Counted from the stretch's first letter, positions 35,777 through 46,904 are shown. The stretch is 64,000 nt of DNA from Absidia repens (GCA_002105175.1 MCGE01000020.1:1-64000), one strand, 5' to 3'. The notes: generated by a model from the letters alone, not told the origin. Numbers and translations are program-made.

Positions 35777-36707
35777 TCGCATCACCACATTCGTCGTGAA
35801 AGGCCTGGACCACGTTGAGGAGATCGCCTAAGTGTGATAAATACGATACTAATTCATATAGCGAGCGGGGTACTTGAACGTGAGCAATTTCCAACATGAC
35901 ATAAAGACCATCGGACACCAGCTTCATGATATAGAATGTAACATGGTTACCTGAAAACATATAACAAAAAAAAAAAGATTAAATTAAGGGAATAATTACC
36001 TCAGTAGTAATGTCTAGATTCATACTTACCAATCGCTTGGAATGATAGCACACCTTTCAATTTGCCATGATCAATCGCATTCTTGGAAAAGATACCAAGC
36101 CGAATAAGATCCTTCGATACTCCATGATTGCTCTGTGCATCACTATAACATTTCACCTCACCAAATCCATAGGTTTTGTGGAAATATACCCCTTGTAAAT
36201 AATCAATACAGGCATCTGGTTGGCGTTCACTGATAGATATGCTGGTTGCTGTCATCGCTTCCTGGTTGATGGTGTTGGACCTACAGGAAAAAAAAAAAAA
36301 AAAAAAAAGGCGAAATAGAAGTTAGTAGAACGGAATAGACAGGCAGATAGGAAAAAAATGAAGACTTACCATTTGAACATAATATCATTCTCTAAGTCAT
36401 CGAACAATGATTCAAGCGCAGGGTCCAGATATCGTGTAATCAGTTGCATTTCATTCACTTCATTCATTAAACATTCATCCGGAAGCTTCATCAACCTAGA
36501 GGGGGAAAAAAACAAAAAAAAAAAACCAAGTATAAAAAAGTAAGAATACAAAATATACTAATCTCTTTTTGGACCTTTTTTTGCATCTTTACTTACATTT
36601 CACCGATGGAAGAGATAATTTTTTTTCATAGGTAGTTGCTTGATCATCCAGAGAAAAAAGTTCGCAGACACCTTTTTTTTTTCGTGATTTTGTGCCATCG
36701 TACATCC

Positions 36708-36738
<31 letters not shown>

Positions 36739-37879
36739 TGAGTAAAAATATCATGTAAATATCAATCACTCAGCGATCTTGCTCCAATTACATTGACAAT
36801 ATCCACCATTTTGTCTTTCAAGTCCTTGTTGAATGTCTTGCGTTTCAAATTCAGATTTTCTTGAAGTTTATCGATCAGTGAGTTCCTTGTACTATCATGC
36901 ATAAATAATTTCAAATCTTGGTCAATACACCGAGGTTTCAATAGAAGGATTGATGACATTGCACTATGATAAAATAAAATAAAAGGTAAATACCAACTGC
37001 ATGTACATATAAATATATAAATATATAGCAACTTACAGTAAATGATGGACGTGACTTTCATAGCAAACCCGCGCGCCGTCGACCATGGCCTTCACATGTT
37101 TTTGGAATTCATAGAACTTCATTGAAATATCAGCACCATTGACGATATACCGATCACCTCGTTGTGGAACTTTCAAACTAGGAATCTGTTGTTCTTGATC
37201 TTGTTGCTGCTGCTGCTGATGTAATAGTTGTTGCAATTGTTGCACTTTTTCTTCTTCTCCTTCTTGTTCTTGTTGTGGTTGCTGCGGTAGTGATGTTGCT
37301 TCTTCACGTTGTTGTGGTTGCTGCGGTTGTGGTGCAGCTTCTTCTGCTTCTTCTTCATGATGTTGTTGTTGTTGTTGCTGCTGCTGCTGCGGTTGTGGTG
37401 GTGATTGTGATAGTGATGGTGGTTGTGATTGAGGTTGCTGTGGTTGTGGTTGACTGGACATTAAAATAGCCCTACTATAGCCATAGTTGACAACAGAGGA
37501 ATCCCCTTGGTTGATATTGTATGTAGTGCTAATCGTGGGTGTCGTTGTTCTGTTTGCGGAGGTAGTCTATAAATGATGAGAATATTAATGCATTCGTTTC
37601 TGTGTTTAGTACCACTCCTTTTTTTATTTTTTTATTGTATTAAATTTACCTTGATAATGTTTTTAATCCAATTTTTGACATATTCTGGCGTCTGGTCGTT
37701 CGCTTGTATTCCTGATAAACATCGGTGATACGCAGACTCCAATTTTTTTCGGGCAAGTTTGAGAAATGATTTGCAAATTCTTTATAACTCCAGAGGTTGA
37801 ATGGGTTGTTGTTAAAGTATTGTAAATATTTGTCGTTACCCTTGTAAGGATAGTGGTAGCCTTGGTATAGGGTATTCAT
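35649..37879 (-). pseudogene. Frame-broken gene with PD-(D/E)XK-like signature, expanded Mucorales family
   Basis: Segments: 37879-37650, 37566-37037, 36963-36770, 36706-36593, 36495-36370, 36280-36030, 35950-35649. Order: N-terminal region (FNNNPFNLWSYKEFANHF; LARKKLESAYHRCL); Pro/Gln-rich linker (about 37450-37190); helical block (AMSSILLLKPRCIDQDLK); ELFSLDDQATTYEKKL; ITRYLDPALESLF; then a core with QPDACIDY and, 18 residues after the Asp, GFGEVKC, followed by KDLIRLGIFSKNAID and TFYIMKLVSDGLY. The PD-X18-EVK pattern is that of PD-(D/E)XK nucleases. The layout is familiar to me from a large Mucorales-specific family of unknown function. Two frame breaks are needed, near 37760 and at the ten-A run near 36675; other genes in the window are intact, so decay is more likely than sequencing error. 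Its last codons lie in the inverted-repeat arm. Confidence 0.6.
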
Positions 37880-37993
37880 GGTGAATAATGATTATGCAAG
37901 AGAAAGAGAGAGAGTATATAATTATTCAAAGACCGCTGGTTATTTATTTATTTAATTTTTTCTAGGCGAAATACCCTATTCGCAAACCATCTC

Positions 37994-38460
37994 GAACTGA
38001 CTTGCCGCTGGATTTATGAAGACAGCCCGACCTTATAGGATGGCATTTACCTTTGGGATTCTATTGTGGTAGATGTTATCCGGTCAGCTTGATAACTGAG
38101 CTTGCCCGGCTTCCCATGGCCGCCTACCTATAGCTTCCTTTGGGATCCTTCTTAACAACAATCGACCCTCTGGAGGCGGCTCTAGGATCAATATTGTCGA
38201 GATGGTGTGTGCCCTCGGATCAAAAGAACTGACTTGCCGCTGGATTTATGAAGTCAGCCCGACCTTATAGGATGGCATTTACTTTTGGGGTTTTATTGTG
38301 GTAGATGTTATCCGGTCAGCTTGATAACTGAGCTTGCCCGGCTTCCCATGGCCGCCTACCTATAGCTTCCTTTGGGATCCTTCTTCACAACAATCGACCC
38401 TCTGGAGGCGGCTCTAGGATCAATACTGTCTTTTGAGTATTCCGAGTGGTGCACGCGCTC
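37994..38460 (+). repeat. two-copy tandem duplication, 232-bp period
   Basis: GAACTGACTTGCCGCTGGAT starts at 37994 and again at 38226. The following ~205 bp are about 98% identical, including GGTAGATGTTATCCGGTCAG and CCTCTGGAGGCGGCTCTAGG. The end differs by a ~13-bp insertion in the second copy. Higher GC than the surroundings, no open frame and no tRNA-like A/B boxes. Confidence 0.9.
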
Positions 38461-38497
38461 TTTATGGTATCCTTTTATATATTTGAATATGATGAAC

Positions 38498-38529
<32 letters not shown>

Positions 38530-38530
38530 G

Positions 38531-39015
38531 CCGATTAGGACACCCATTTTGGATTTTTGTATTGGATTTCTTCAAGACGACGACAATCCCCACTATCACC
38601 GCAGAACATGTCATCCTCATCAATTACCAAATGAAATCATCTGAACTGATCAGCCATCACTTCTCTGAACAGCAATAAATTGGAGCTCCTTTCATCCATC
38701 GGAAATTCAACCAAAATGAATGATACGAGACAGGTGAAGACTGTTATTTCGTCAACTACACAAGGTAATGCTGTCGTATTATGATATAATCAATATATTT
38801 TTTTGATCAGTAACTACTCTCTATTTTGTATCCACGCATTTTTCTACAGGACACATCTTCTTGGAAGTCAGAACTTTGGGGACACCCGACATAGAACATT
38901 CACTTACTACCAAACTATGGATATCTACGACTGGATTTGTTTCCCTGTCTATCCTCTTAAGCTCACTCCAATCGAACTATTCTGGTCCAAGATGGAATAT
39001 TTGATCAAAAGGTAA
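38531..39015 (+). pseudogene. Tc1/mariner-type DDE transposase remnant
   Basis: Two blocks recall the catalytic core. 38531-38643 reads FLQDDDNPHYHRRTC, matching the (Q)DNAPxH motif with the second catalytic Asp. 38902-39015 reads FPVYPLKLTPIELFWSKM followed by EYLIKR, matching WPxxSPDLNPIExxWxxLKR with the catalytic Glu. The blocks are in different frames, with stops and a T27 run just upstream; no N-terminal DNA-binding domain is seen. Clearly inactive. It fits the Tc1-like terminal motif of the flanking arms. Confidence 0.6.
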
Positions 39016-39090
39016 ACATTGTTGGGATTTTGACACGCTATCTTCAAGGAACTCTAAAAGTTTACAATATGGCATCTTACAGAAGGACCC

Positions 39091-39961
39091 ACAAATGAAG
39101 AAAGGGCTATGGTTGAAATTCGACAAAGAGCGACGATAATGACACCTGAAGTCATTCGTGTGGTGGAACCAACTCGAAGCAACAAACGACCATTCAGCAC
39201 AGCTTATTATTATTGTTTAGTTTATCCCCTCCGCCCTTCTTGTTGTCCCCTCTTACCATATATCTCTGTTTTATATCTTCTTAATAAATCATGTTCATCT
39301 TTTTTATTTTTACTTTTATTATTTTGAATGATGTGTTATAAACGGGGGGTTCGGATAATTTGGGAATGGGAAAATCAAAAAATAGGGGATCAATGCCTGG
39401 TGTTGTCCTGGAATACGGAATCTAAACAAAAAACGCATGCATGAAGCGGAGCTGAAGTTGCCCAAAACCATGAAGGATATGATGACCGTATTATGTAGTA
39501 AATGTGACTGGGATGCCACTGTTATGAGGGAAATTGAAGTAATAGGGTTTTTTCATAGTGTTAAGTTTGTGAAAATTCCTAGAAAAAAACCATGGAAGTT
39601 AATCTGAAGTCTTTTTTTTTTTTTTTTTTTTTTTGAAATAAACGCTGAAGGTTTTAAAAATCAAAGATTTGAACTACTAATAGTTTTTGTTTATGTGTGG
39701 ACGTTGATGAGCGGGATTAGGTGGAGGATTTTATGTGGTGATGTGATGATGTGATGAGTTTAGGCGCAGTGATGATATTTTGGTTGACCATTAGAGTTCT
39801 GTCACAAATTATTGTAGTAGGTGGCAGAACACCCGACAACTGATTTGGCGACAGATCAAAACCAAAAAGCGCGCAAGTTGATCAAAAAAATCCTGACATC
39901 TGTTTTTTGGAAATCCGACATCTGTTTTTTTTTCAGGTGCGACAAGTAATTCCGGAAACAC
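39091..39961 (-). repeat. right inverted-repeat arm
   Basis: On the plus strand it begins with a truncated copy of the cargo-gene tail (EERAMVEIRQRATIMTPEV, then VEPTRSNKRP). It continues through the 3' flank, a T-run (39612-39634) and the terminal motif ending GGAAACAC at 39961. The tail copy has no upstream exons, so it is duplicated sequence rather than a gene. Confidence 0.85.
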
Positions 39962-39981
39962 CAAATATGTTATTGGTAATA

Positions 39982-40018
39982 AGTAGTGAGCACCAGAACT
40001 TTTAAAGATAAAGTCCAA
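39982..40018 (+). repeat. fragment of the LTR-like repeat
   Basis: AGTGAGCACCAGAACTTT followed by AAAGATAAAGTCCAACT matches the segment near 34292-34335 of the LTR-like copy. It lies 20 bp outside the right arm of the inverted-repeat island. Confidence 0.6.
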
Positions 40019-40427
40019 CTTGAACAAATATCACAACAAGGATTAGATAGAACGACTATAATCAATGGCGGTCCTGGAACATAGGGAATTAATATATTGT
40101 ATATAGTATGATATCCGAAATAGGGGAGAGAATTGCCAAACTAAGTAAATATTCCGCATTGTCAGTTTTGATCAATGTATATATTATATATGTCATGATA
40201 AAAATAAACAAAAAAGGAAAGGAGAGATGAGAATAGCAAGTGATAGAAAACATGGTATCTTTTTTTAACGAAGAAAAAAATAATTGATACATGGAATGAA
40301 TTAAAATTTCATTTTTTATTTCAAGTGAATACATTTATATCATAAAGTAATATATCATATTCATATTTTGGGGGTTGAAATGGGTGAGGGTAATGGGAGT
40401 AGTGATAAAGCTAATGTTCAAAAGATG

Positions 40428-40990
40428 GATAAGCGATTGTCAACTAACATACAAAAGGATAACCATCGAGTCGAAATTCTGGAGTTTGTTCCTATGGTAT
40501 CATACAGAGCAAGTGAGCCATTGCCCCATCCCCCTGATCACTTTTTTTTTTTTTTTTTTTTTTTTTTTACCATTTACTTCAATGGATAATATACTGACTT
40601 CATTTTCAAATACATATCGCAGAAGTGATTTAAAATAGATATAAATCAACACCATAGGAGCAGGGTATACCTTGACGGTCTTCCAAAATGACCTCACAGC
40701 ATCATCATAAAATTATTCACCTACATAAACTCTGTCTCCTCCGGGAAAGTTGTCAATTGTTAGTCATGTTATACGTATCATCCATGTCTAGGCTTACCTT
40801 TTTTACTAAGGCATTCATCTTTTGCGACCTGAGCTGCATTTTTTCCCAATCTTCAGTTGTCTATAAAGAATCACAATATTATAAGCGTAACATGTCATTT
40901 AGGCGTGACAGATGACAGATAAGCTACTTACTTGGCTGTTTGTTGAAGGCAGGGTCGTTTCGGCGACTGTTGTCAAAGTATAGAAGGTAG
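40428..40990 (-). pseudogene. possible gene fragment, unrecognised
   Basis: Minus-strand blocks with a coding look: YTLTTVAETTLPSTNSQ ending at a GTAAGT donor (about 40985-40932), TTEDWEKMQLRSQKMNALVKK after a TTTATAG acceptor (about 40862-40800), and LYDTIGTNSRISTRWLSF ending in TGA at 40428. Between them the frame is interrupted and a T23 run intervenes. It could be an eroded gene; the evidence is thin. Confidence 0.22.
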
Positions 40991-41255
40991 CTAGAACTAA
41001 TAGTTATAATTCCAGTGATGTATACATTATGTTATGTGATTTCGTGGTAAATCTAGGATATGGATGCCAATTGAGAAGAGAAGAAATGCAAGAGAGAGAG
41101 AGAGAGGAAAAAAAAGGTTGGCGGTATTGCATGACAGGTAAGGTTGTAAAAATTCAATTTCAATTCCCGTCCTGGTGTCGGCAAGCCGCGCGCCTTTTTT
41201 TTTTTTTTTTTTTTTTTTGGTCAGCTTCATCATTCAGCATCCCCATTTACAAACC

Positions 41256-41708
41256 ATGGATCAGGTTTCACCGCAATCAGCAAAGCAAGCATACTCCTAC
41301 TTTTACCAACAAGCCATGTCGTTCAACATCACCATCTTACCGTCGCCTGACAAAATAGCGTCTGCTGTTGGCACTGTGGGGTATACCGTGTATCAAAACT
41401 GCCCGGCAAACCTTCAAGTTTACTTCAGCAAGTTTGCATCGCTGCCGTTACAAACCAACGTTCTTCCCGTATTTCTGGTTCTGGTCATCCTTTACATTCT
41501 ATTCTCGCTGATCATGGCAACATTGCGTGGTGTATTTCGACTGGTTTACAATTTTGTGCGATTCACCCTCATTCTGTGCCTGATCATTACTCTGATTACT
41601 ATTGCCCAACAATACCAAGCTCAAGACTCTTCTTTGTTGCAATTTGTATTCGATGGCGTAGTCCAACTTCGCGACCAATATGTAAAAAACCCTCCTTCTT
41701 CGATGTAG
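41256..41708 (+). CDS. Small membrane protein, APQ12-like (tentative)
   Basis: A single exon of 150 residues. N-terminal 80 residues are soluble; then a hydrophobic pair VLPVFLVLVILYILFSLIMA and VRFTLILCLIITLITIAQQY joined by the short loop TLRGVFRLVYNF. This two-helix hairpin with a basic-aromatic loop resembles fungal APQ12 proteins, which sit in the nuclear envelope/ER and assist nuclear-pore biogenesis and lipid homeostasis. The match is by architecture, not by a strict motif, so the assignment is tentative. The start is the first ATG of the frame, 31 bp after a T-run. AATAAA follows at 41890. Confidence 0.5.
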   Translation: MDQVSPQSAKQAYSYFYQQAMSFNITILPSPDKIASAVGTVGYTVYQNCPANLQVYFSKFASLPLQTNVLPVFLVLVILYILFSLIMATLRGVFRLVYNFVRFTLILCLIITLITIAQQYQAQDSSLLQFVFDGVVQLRDQYVKNPPSSM

Positions 41709-41889
41709 TCATAGCTTATCCCCCCAGCTTCCCTCTGCCCGTCCGCGCCCCTCACCTTTCCTATTCCATCTGTCTCCTTCCCCTTCCCCTGCTTTACTTT
41801 TTGTAGTTTGATCATACCTACCTTATTATTGTGCATCCCTGTCTTCTATTTTATTTTTATTTTTTTTATCATCTATACTATTCGTTTGA

Positions 41890-41895
41890 AATAAA
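41890..41895 (+). terminator. poly(A) signal AATAAA of the APQ12-like gene
   Basis: AATAAA 181 bp after the stop codon at 41708; the convergent amidohydrolase gene ends at 42076 and a T38 run lies between. Confidence 0.45.
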
Positions 41896-41950
41896 ATCCG
41901 TTTTATGCAAATTTGATTGTTTCTTCGAAATGTTGCCCCACTGTCCACCA

Positions 41951-41988
<38 letters not shown>

Positions 41989-42075
41989 CAGACACGAAAA
42001 GTGATGTTTATTCATACAAAATATAGACAATAAAAAAACAAAAAAACTATCCTAAGACTACATATATAAAGTAAG

Positions 42076-42886
42076 CTAAACTACCACTTCGATTCCGTTT
42101 TCTTGAGTATGCACTAGCACCAAATGACTATTCATATCAAAAGGACTGCCAGACCAAACAGTGAAATCATTGCTTGAGGTTGAGCGAAGTGTGTTAGTGC
42201 TGTCACCAGAAATATCACCGTCATTGTTGTAGTTGTAAAATATTTCCTGCAAGTTGGTAGATACAAATCGAATCGCTTCATCTTCGGTAATACCATGGTA
42301 ATCAGAGCGACCTTTCTTATTGTTGTTGTTGTCAGGTGAAGTCGCAGCCAACCACCCAGCATCCCAGGCCAAGTTTCGGGCAAATCCATCGTCAGATACA
42401 CCCAATCCGACTTTGACGCCATGTCGATGAAGCACATGCGCTGCTGTACCATTATTTGTCAAAGGAGCACCAGTAAGGCAATGAATAGAGTCAAATTCAG
42501 AGGGTGTACATAAGGCAGGCTGTAAAATAACAGGAATGTCAGCCTTTGCAAGATGTTGCGCGACAAGATGTGATTCGGCACCACCAAGAATAACGAGACG
42601 AAGCGTTGGGATAAGGTCCTTGAGCCGAATCAATGTCGCAATTTCATCCTTGTTGTTCACCGATACCACCGTAGGAATGTCACCGCGAGCTGCTTTTCCG
42701 TAATAGTTGGCTTCTTGTTGATTTTCCAGCAATACTTGACGAATGAATGATATTTGAGAGGAGATCGTTGGGAAGCTGGTTGATTTTGCCGAATCTCCAA
42801 TTTGTAGATGAAGTGCCACAGCAGAAGAGAGAAGTGATCCATCCGATAGTACTATTTCCGTTTAAATGATAGTTGTTAGTGCATAC

Positions 42887-42927
<41 letters not shown>

Positions 42928-45653
42928 ACTACTCTTACACGTATTAGCGCCAGTCTTGAATGCGGCGCTGATGCCAACTACGACATTGTCGGACATAGGT
43001 GCTGTGATCGCAGAGAGAACACCACCTTTGTAGGCTTCTTCCAAGTGGCGCGTACCAAGTTTGATGCCATCCACTGATTCAACGATTTGATTAGCATCGC
43101 GTGATTTACTTGCAGGAACCCGGCCATCACCAGTGCTATCTTCGCTTGAAATTTCCACCAATCCAAGAGATGATCCAACCGCAACAAATCCCTAGTATAA
43201 AAATGAAATAAATAAAGGTTCTTCTTTGAAAAAGTATACATCGTGAATGACTTACGGGTACTACATAGCCACCTTGCACATCAATCACCTGAGCATCGCT
43301 TAGCAAAGGGTAAGCACATTGTCCATGACAAATAATCTTGCCATTTTCAACTACAAGCGTATCATCATCACCGACCGTCCCATTGCTATATGTAAGTAAG
43401 TTTCGGCCAATATTCGTGAGCACAAATGATGCTGAAGAAGTTTCTGAAAGAGCGGTGGCAGCTTCCTTGATAAGATCGGTTGTCTTTGGGGTTGATTTTG
43501 GCTTCATCTTTTCTTCGGTAATAGGTTCAATATTCTTGTCATCAAATAAGGGTACACCATCTACAAAGACTTGAATCGGTGCAGCCCCTAGTTCCAAGGG
43601 AGAGCGATCCCAAATAACTATATCAGCATCATACCCTACTTGAAGAGATCCAATACGATGGCCAAGACCAATAGAATTTGCGGGCACGGAGGTGACAGTT
43701 TGGAAAGCTTCTTGTTCAGTAAGTCCATAATGGTGGGCTTTGGCGGCTTCGAAGACAAGGTGTTGAGAGTTCAATACAGGATGATCGCTTTTCAAAGCAA
43801 CAGGAATACCGGCATCTAAAAGGATACGTGGGGAGTGAGGCGATGCTTGGAATGCTTCTTTCTTGTATCCCCTATATATAAAGCGGTTAATGATACAATA
43901 AAGCCATATTCTGATTTGTCAAATTTCACTATTTTTTTTTTACATACCATTGGTCAGCGAATGTCGCTACGGTTATATTGTTTGGGACACGTTTCAAAAT
44001 ATCAGGTACACGGTAGGCATCAAGAGCATGATGGAATGCAGCGATTGTAAAGTTGAATTCAAGTGAGTGGCGAATAAACGCTTCCAAATCGTGGGTTTCG
44101 TAACAATGGGCATTAACCTTGACATCACCCCGTAGAATGGCCACTAGAACTTCCAAGTCAAGATTTTCAGGGAATGCAGTCTCCAAACGAGCAGAGGTAA
44201 TGTGTTCAGCAGCAGCACACCAATCATCTTGTTCACGCAAAAGTTGTCGAGCATTGGTGTAAGCTTTACGGAATAAATATCCTTCGCCTAAACCTGAAAG
44301 TTAAATATAAAGTTGGTTGATTAATGCCATGACAAATCAATTTTTTTTTTAGAAGGTATGACTTACGAGTAGATGGGAGTTTTCCCTGACTGCCATAAAC
44401 ACGCTATAACACGAGATCCGAAAAGGAAAAAAAAAAAGATGAAGAATAATAACTGTAGAAGTTAGTACATTGGATTATACTTCCTTATCTTTTTTTTTTT
44501 TTAAGCCCTATCATATACCTTTGGATTTTCGCCACAAGCATGTTTTTCATATCGCCATCTTCGTTCCTTCGTTTCATCAATATGAGCTTGGACCAACATG
44601 TCTTCATTGCTGGTTGTGTTTACAGGCCGAAGTTTGAAAACAAATGCTTCACCGCCAATCAAATTCCCACTATAGGCATACCCCATACACAGAAAAAAAA
44701 AAAAAGTGAGTATATACACATGAATTTTGATAATGCGTGATTAACAACAGCGTAGTACCAGTCAACCTTTACTTTACCTTCCAGGTAGCACTAACGCCGA
44801 TGTGACACCACCAGAGGCCACAATGCGAATGGCGTTATCGGATGGGTTGAATGCATCAATGGATCTTACAAAGGGAGTGAGTGGACTAGTCATTTCATTG
44901 GTATCATCTGTTGCTTTCAATTCGGGCCAAGAATCAACACCTAAGTGACTGGAAGAAGAAGAGTTCCCCCAAAAAAAGAAACGATGAGTATACTACTGCG
45001 CTTTTGACTTTGCAAGATGAACCCGAAAAAGGCAAGCATCAGTATGAATAGATGGATACTTACGAATGCATATCTACAAGACCCGGAGAGACTATATGCC
45101 CTTTGACGTCGATAGTTTTGGTTTCCTTTGGTATAGACTTGATATTGTTGCCAACATGTTGAATCACACCGTCCGCCAGGAAGATATCCACATTGTTCAA
45201 TACATTGCCTTGACCATCCCAAACGTTAGCACCAGTCAACAAGATAGGGTTTGCCGTGCCTTGACCTCTAGGGTTGATACGATCAGTGCTTGGCTTGTTT
45301 TCGACGCGCGGAGCCTTGATTGCTTTGCATTTTTTCAAACCAGCGTGTTGAGTTTCAAGAGAGATACCAGGCTTCAAAGGTCGGACCTGCCATGCATCAG
45401 GAGATTTGTGAGATGGAAGCAGGAAAGTCAAGCCAAAAGTAATGAGGAGAGCAATTATAATGAGTCCAACTAAAAGAATAACTGGCCGTTTTACACGTCC
45501 AAGTATGCGATCTAGCCAGGTACGACCATCTGCATCAACTTGACCAAGCAAAGGACGACTGCTTCGTTGACTCGATGTTTCGTCGTTCCGTTCTCGTTGT
45601 CCACCCTCTTCGTCTGGTGAAGGAATTGAATTGTATTGCTGTTTGCGACTCAT
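42076..45653 (-). CDS. Membrane-anchored tandem amidohydrolase
   Basis: About eight exons. The N-terminus is cytosolic and acidic, followed by one membrane anchor (PVILLVGLIIIALLITFGLT, about residues 58-77), so the enzyme is a type II membrane protein with its domain outside the cytosol. The first amidohydrolase domain has ILLTGANVWDGQGNVL, the metal motif GLVDMHSHLG (HxH, split by an intron), VNAHCYETHD, AAFHHALDAY and LKSDHPVLN, the full set of metal-binding His/Asp positions. A second, repeated half starts at LVVENGKIICHG; there the HxH site reads GFVAVGSSLG and has no His, though VKVGLGVSDDGFARNLAWDA is kept. So the first half is probably catalytic and the second structural or regulatory. 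Substrate unknown. Start at MSRKQQYNSIP (45653). Confidence 0.82.
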
Positions 45654-46904
45654 GATCACACGCACCCCACTTTTACAAAGAAAAAAAAAAAAAAAAACGT
45701 TGGAAAAAAATGAAAAGCGATTTTATTTTTTATCGGCATTTGAAATGAAGTAAGCTCTGTAACGATTCTGGTAAATCAGATGAGAATATAGACACTATAT
45801 ACGACGGATGATAAGAAGCCCATTTTGGTATAAAGGGCCGACCTTCCGGCGATTTCTGTTTCGAAATGAATGATCTAATTTGGCAAGAAGTACCTGATTC
45901 GGTTTCCGAAGACAGGATTGCTGGTCGAAAGTTCAGCGCACCATACCATTTTAAATTTGAAAAGCAGTTGCATAACTATAATCGAAATGATGTCAAATAA
46001 TCATTCGCGTATTATGAGACTTTGTATGAGATAGAAATGAAGGACAAATACTCGTAAAAGGTATGTTCGAACATCATTTTACCATCAAAGGGGAAGAAGG
46101 GGACATTGTGACAAATAGCAGTCTATCTACAATACCCTTCCGGATGAATTAAATAAATGTAAGGAGCTTAATATGTGAGGTATTCAGCGCTGTTTATATT
46201 GGCATCTTTTTTTTTTTTTTTTTTTTTTTTTTTGTATAATGTGGAACCAAAATCATATCATCATCGTATTGTGCAATCCGTGGCATTCTTTTTTTTTCGG
46301 ATTCAATATCCGAGAAAGGATCCTTACCAAGACAAGGCCACTTCGGTATCATCAAAACTTATCAACGCAAAGCATGCCATAGTTCACTTGCATGCTGACA
46401 TATATACATCATCTATCGTTTTTCCCTTTGGCTAGGTATCTTACAACAACTACCTATCGTCATAACAGTAATAACAATAAAAATTCCTGCTGAATTCAGA
46501 GAAAACTGCGACCAACTAGGTTCAAATGTTCCTTACTTCAAAGCTTTTTAAAATGAAGTTCAGGTACAAGAACTGCAATTACGCTTGATTGTACACCTGT
46601 TACATATCAATAAAAATTGAGATTATTGTTGTCATTTATTCGTATACATAGCATATATTTGAGCAAAGTTTTAATATGTACCATCTTTACACAGTTTAAA
46701 TATACCCAATCATTGTTCTACATATCACCTATTTCCCATCAACAATTTCAAAAAATCATGCGGTGTAAATACGCTTTATTCATAGGAGATACTACCCTAG
46801 CACGATGTTAATTATACTAAGACTGAATACTAAACTAATGCTATCCGAATATCATACAGGACCCAGGCTAAAGCTATTCATCTAAAAAAAAAAAGGAATG
46901 ACAT
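45654..46904. other. intergenic, no gene seen
   Basis: 1.25 kb upstream of the amidohydrolase gene with poly-A (45681-45697) and poly-T (46207-46233) runs. Open frames are short and unsupported. Confidence 0.5.

Larger units (their letters stand above)
35080..39961. mobile_element. 4.9-kb inverted-repeat island with cargo gene and mariner remnant
   Basis: Two long arms in inverted orientation (35080-35776 and 39091-39961) enclose a frame-broken gene on the minus strand, a 232-bp tandem duplication and a Tc1/mariner-type transposase remnant on the plus strand. Outer ends share GTGTTTCCGGAATTACTTGT in inverted orientation; the left end reads TACAGTG, resembling a TA target followed by CAGTG, a common Tc1/mariner terminus. 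The right end is less clean. The cargo-gene stop codon lies inside the left arm, and a second copy of its last ~38 codons is in the right arm. Interpretation as one mobile unit is an inference; a fold-back rearrangement beside an old element is the alternative. Confidence 0.5.

Noticed and set aside
37194..37461. Plus-strand Val/Leu-rich frame opposite the glutamine-rich region
   Set aside because: It is the antisense reading of CAG/CAA-type codons of the minus-strand gene.
37994..38460. tRNA-derived SINE
   Set aside because: No A-box/B-box pair is recognisable in the 232-bp unit.
38531..38643. Intact Tc1 transposase
   Set aside because: Only two catalytic blocks remain, in different frames; there is no DNA-binding domain.
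39100..39220. A second gene starting with the EERAMVEIRQ frame
   Set aside because: It is the duplicated tail of the minus-strand gene carried by the inverted arm, with no upstream exons.
45066..45473. 135-codon plus-strand frame
   Set aside because: Shadow of exon 1 of the amidohydrolase gene on the other strand.
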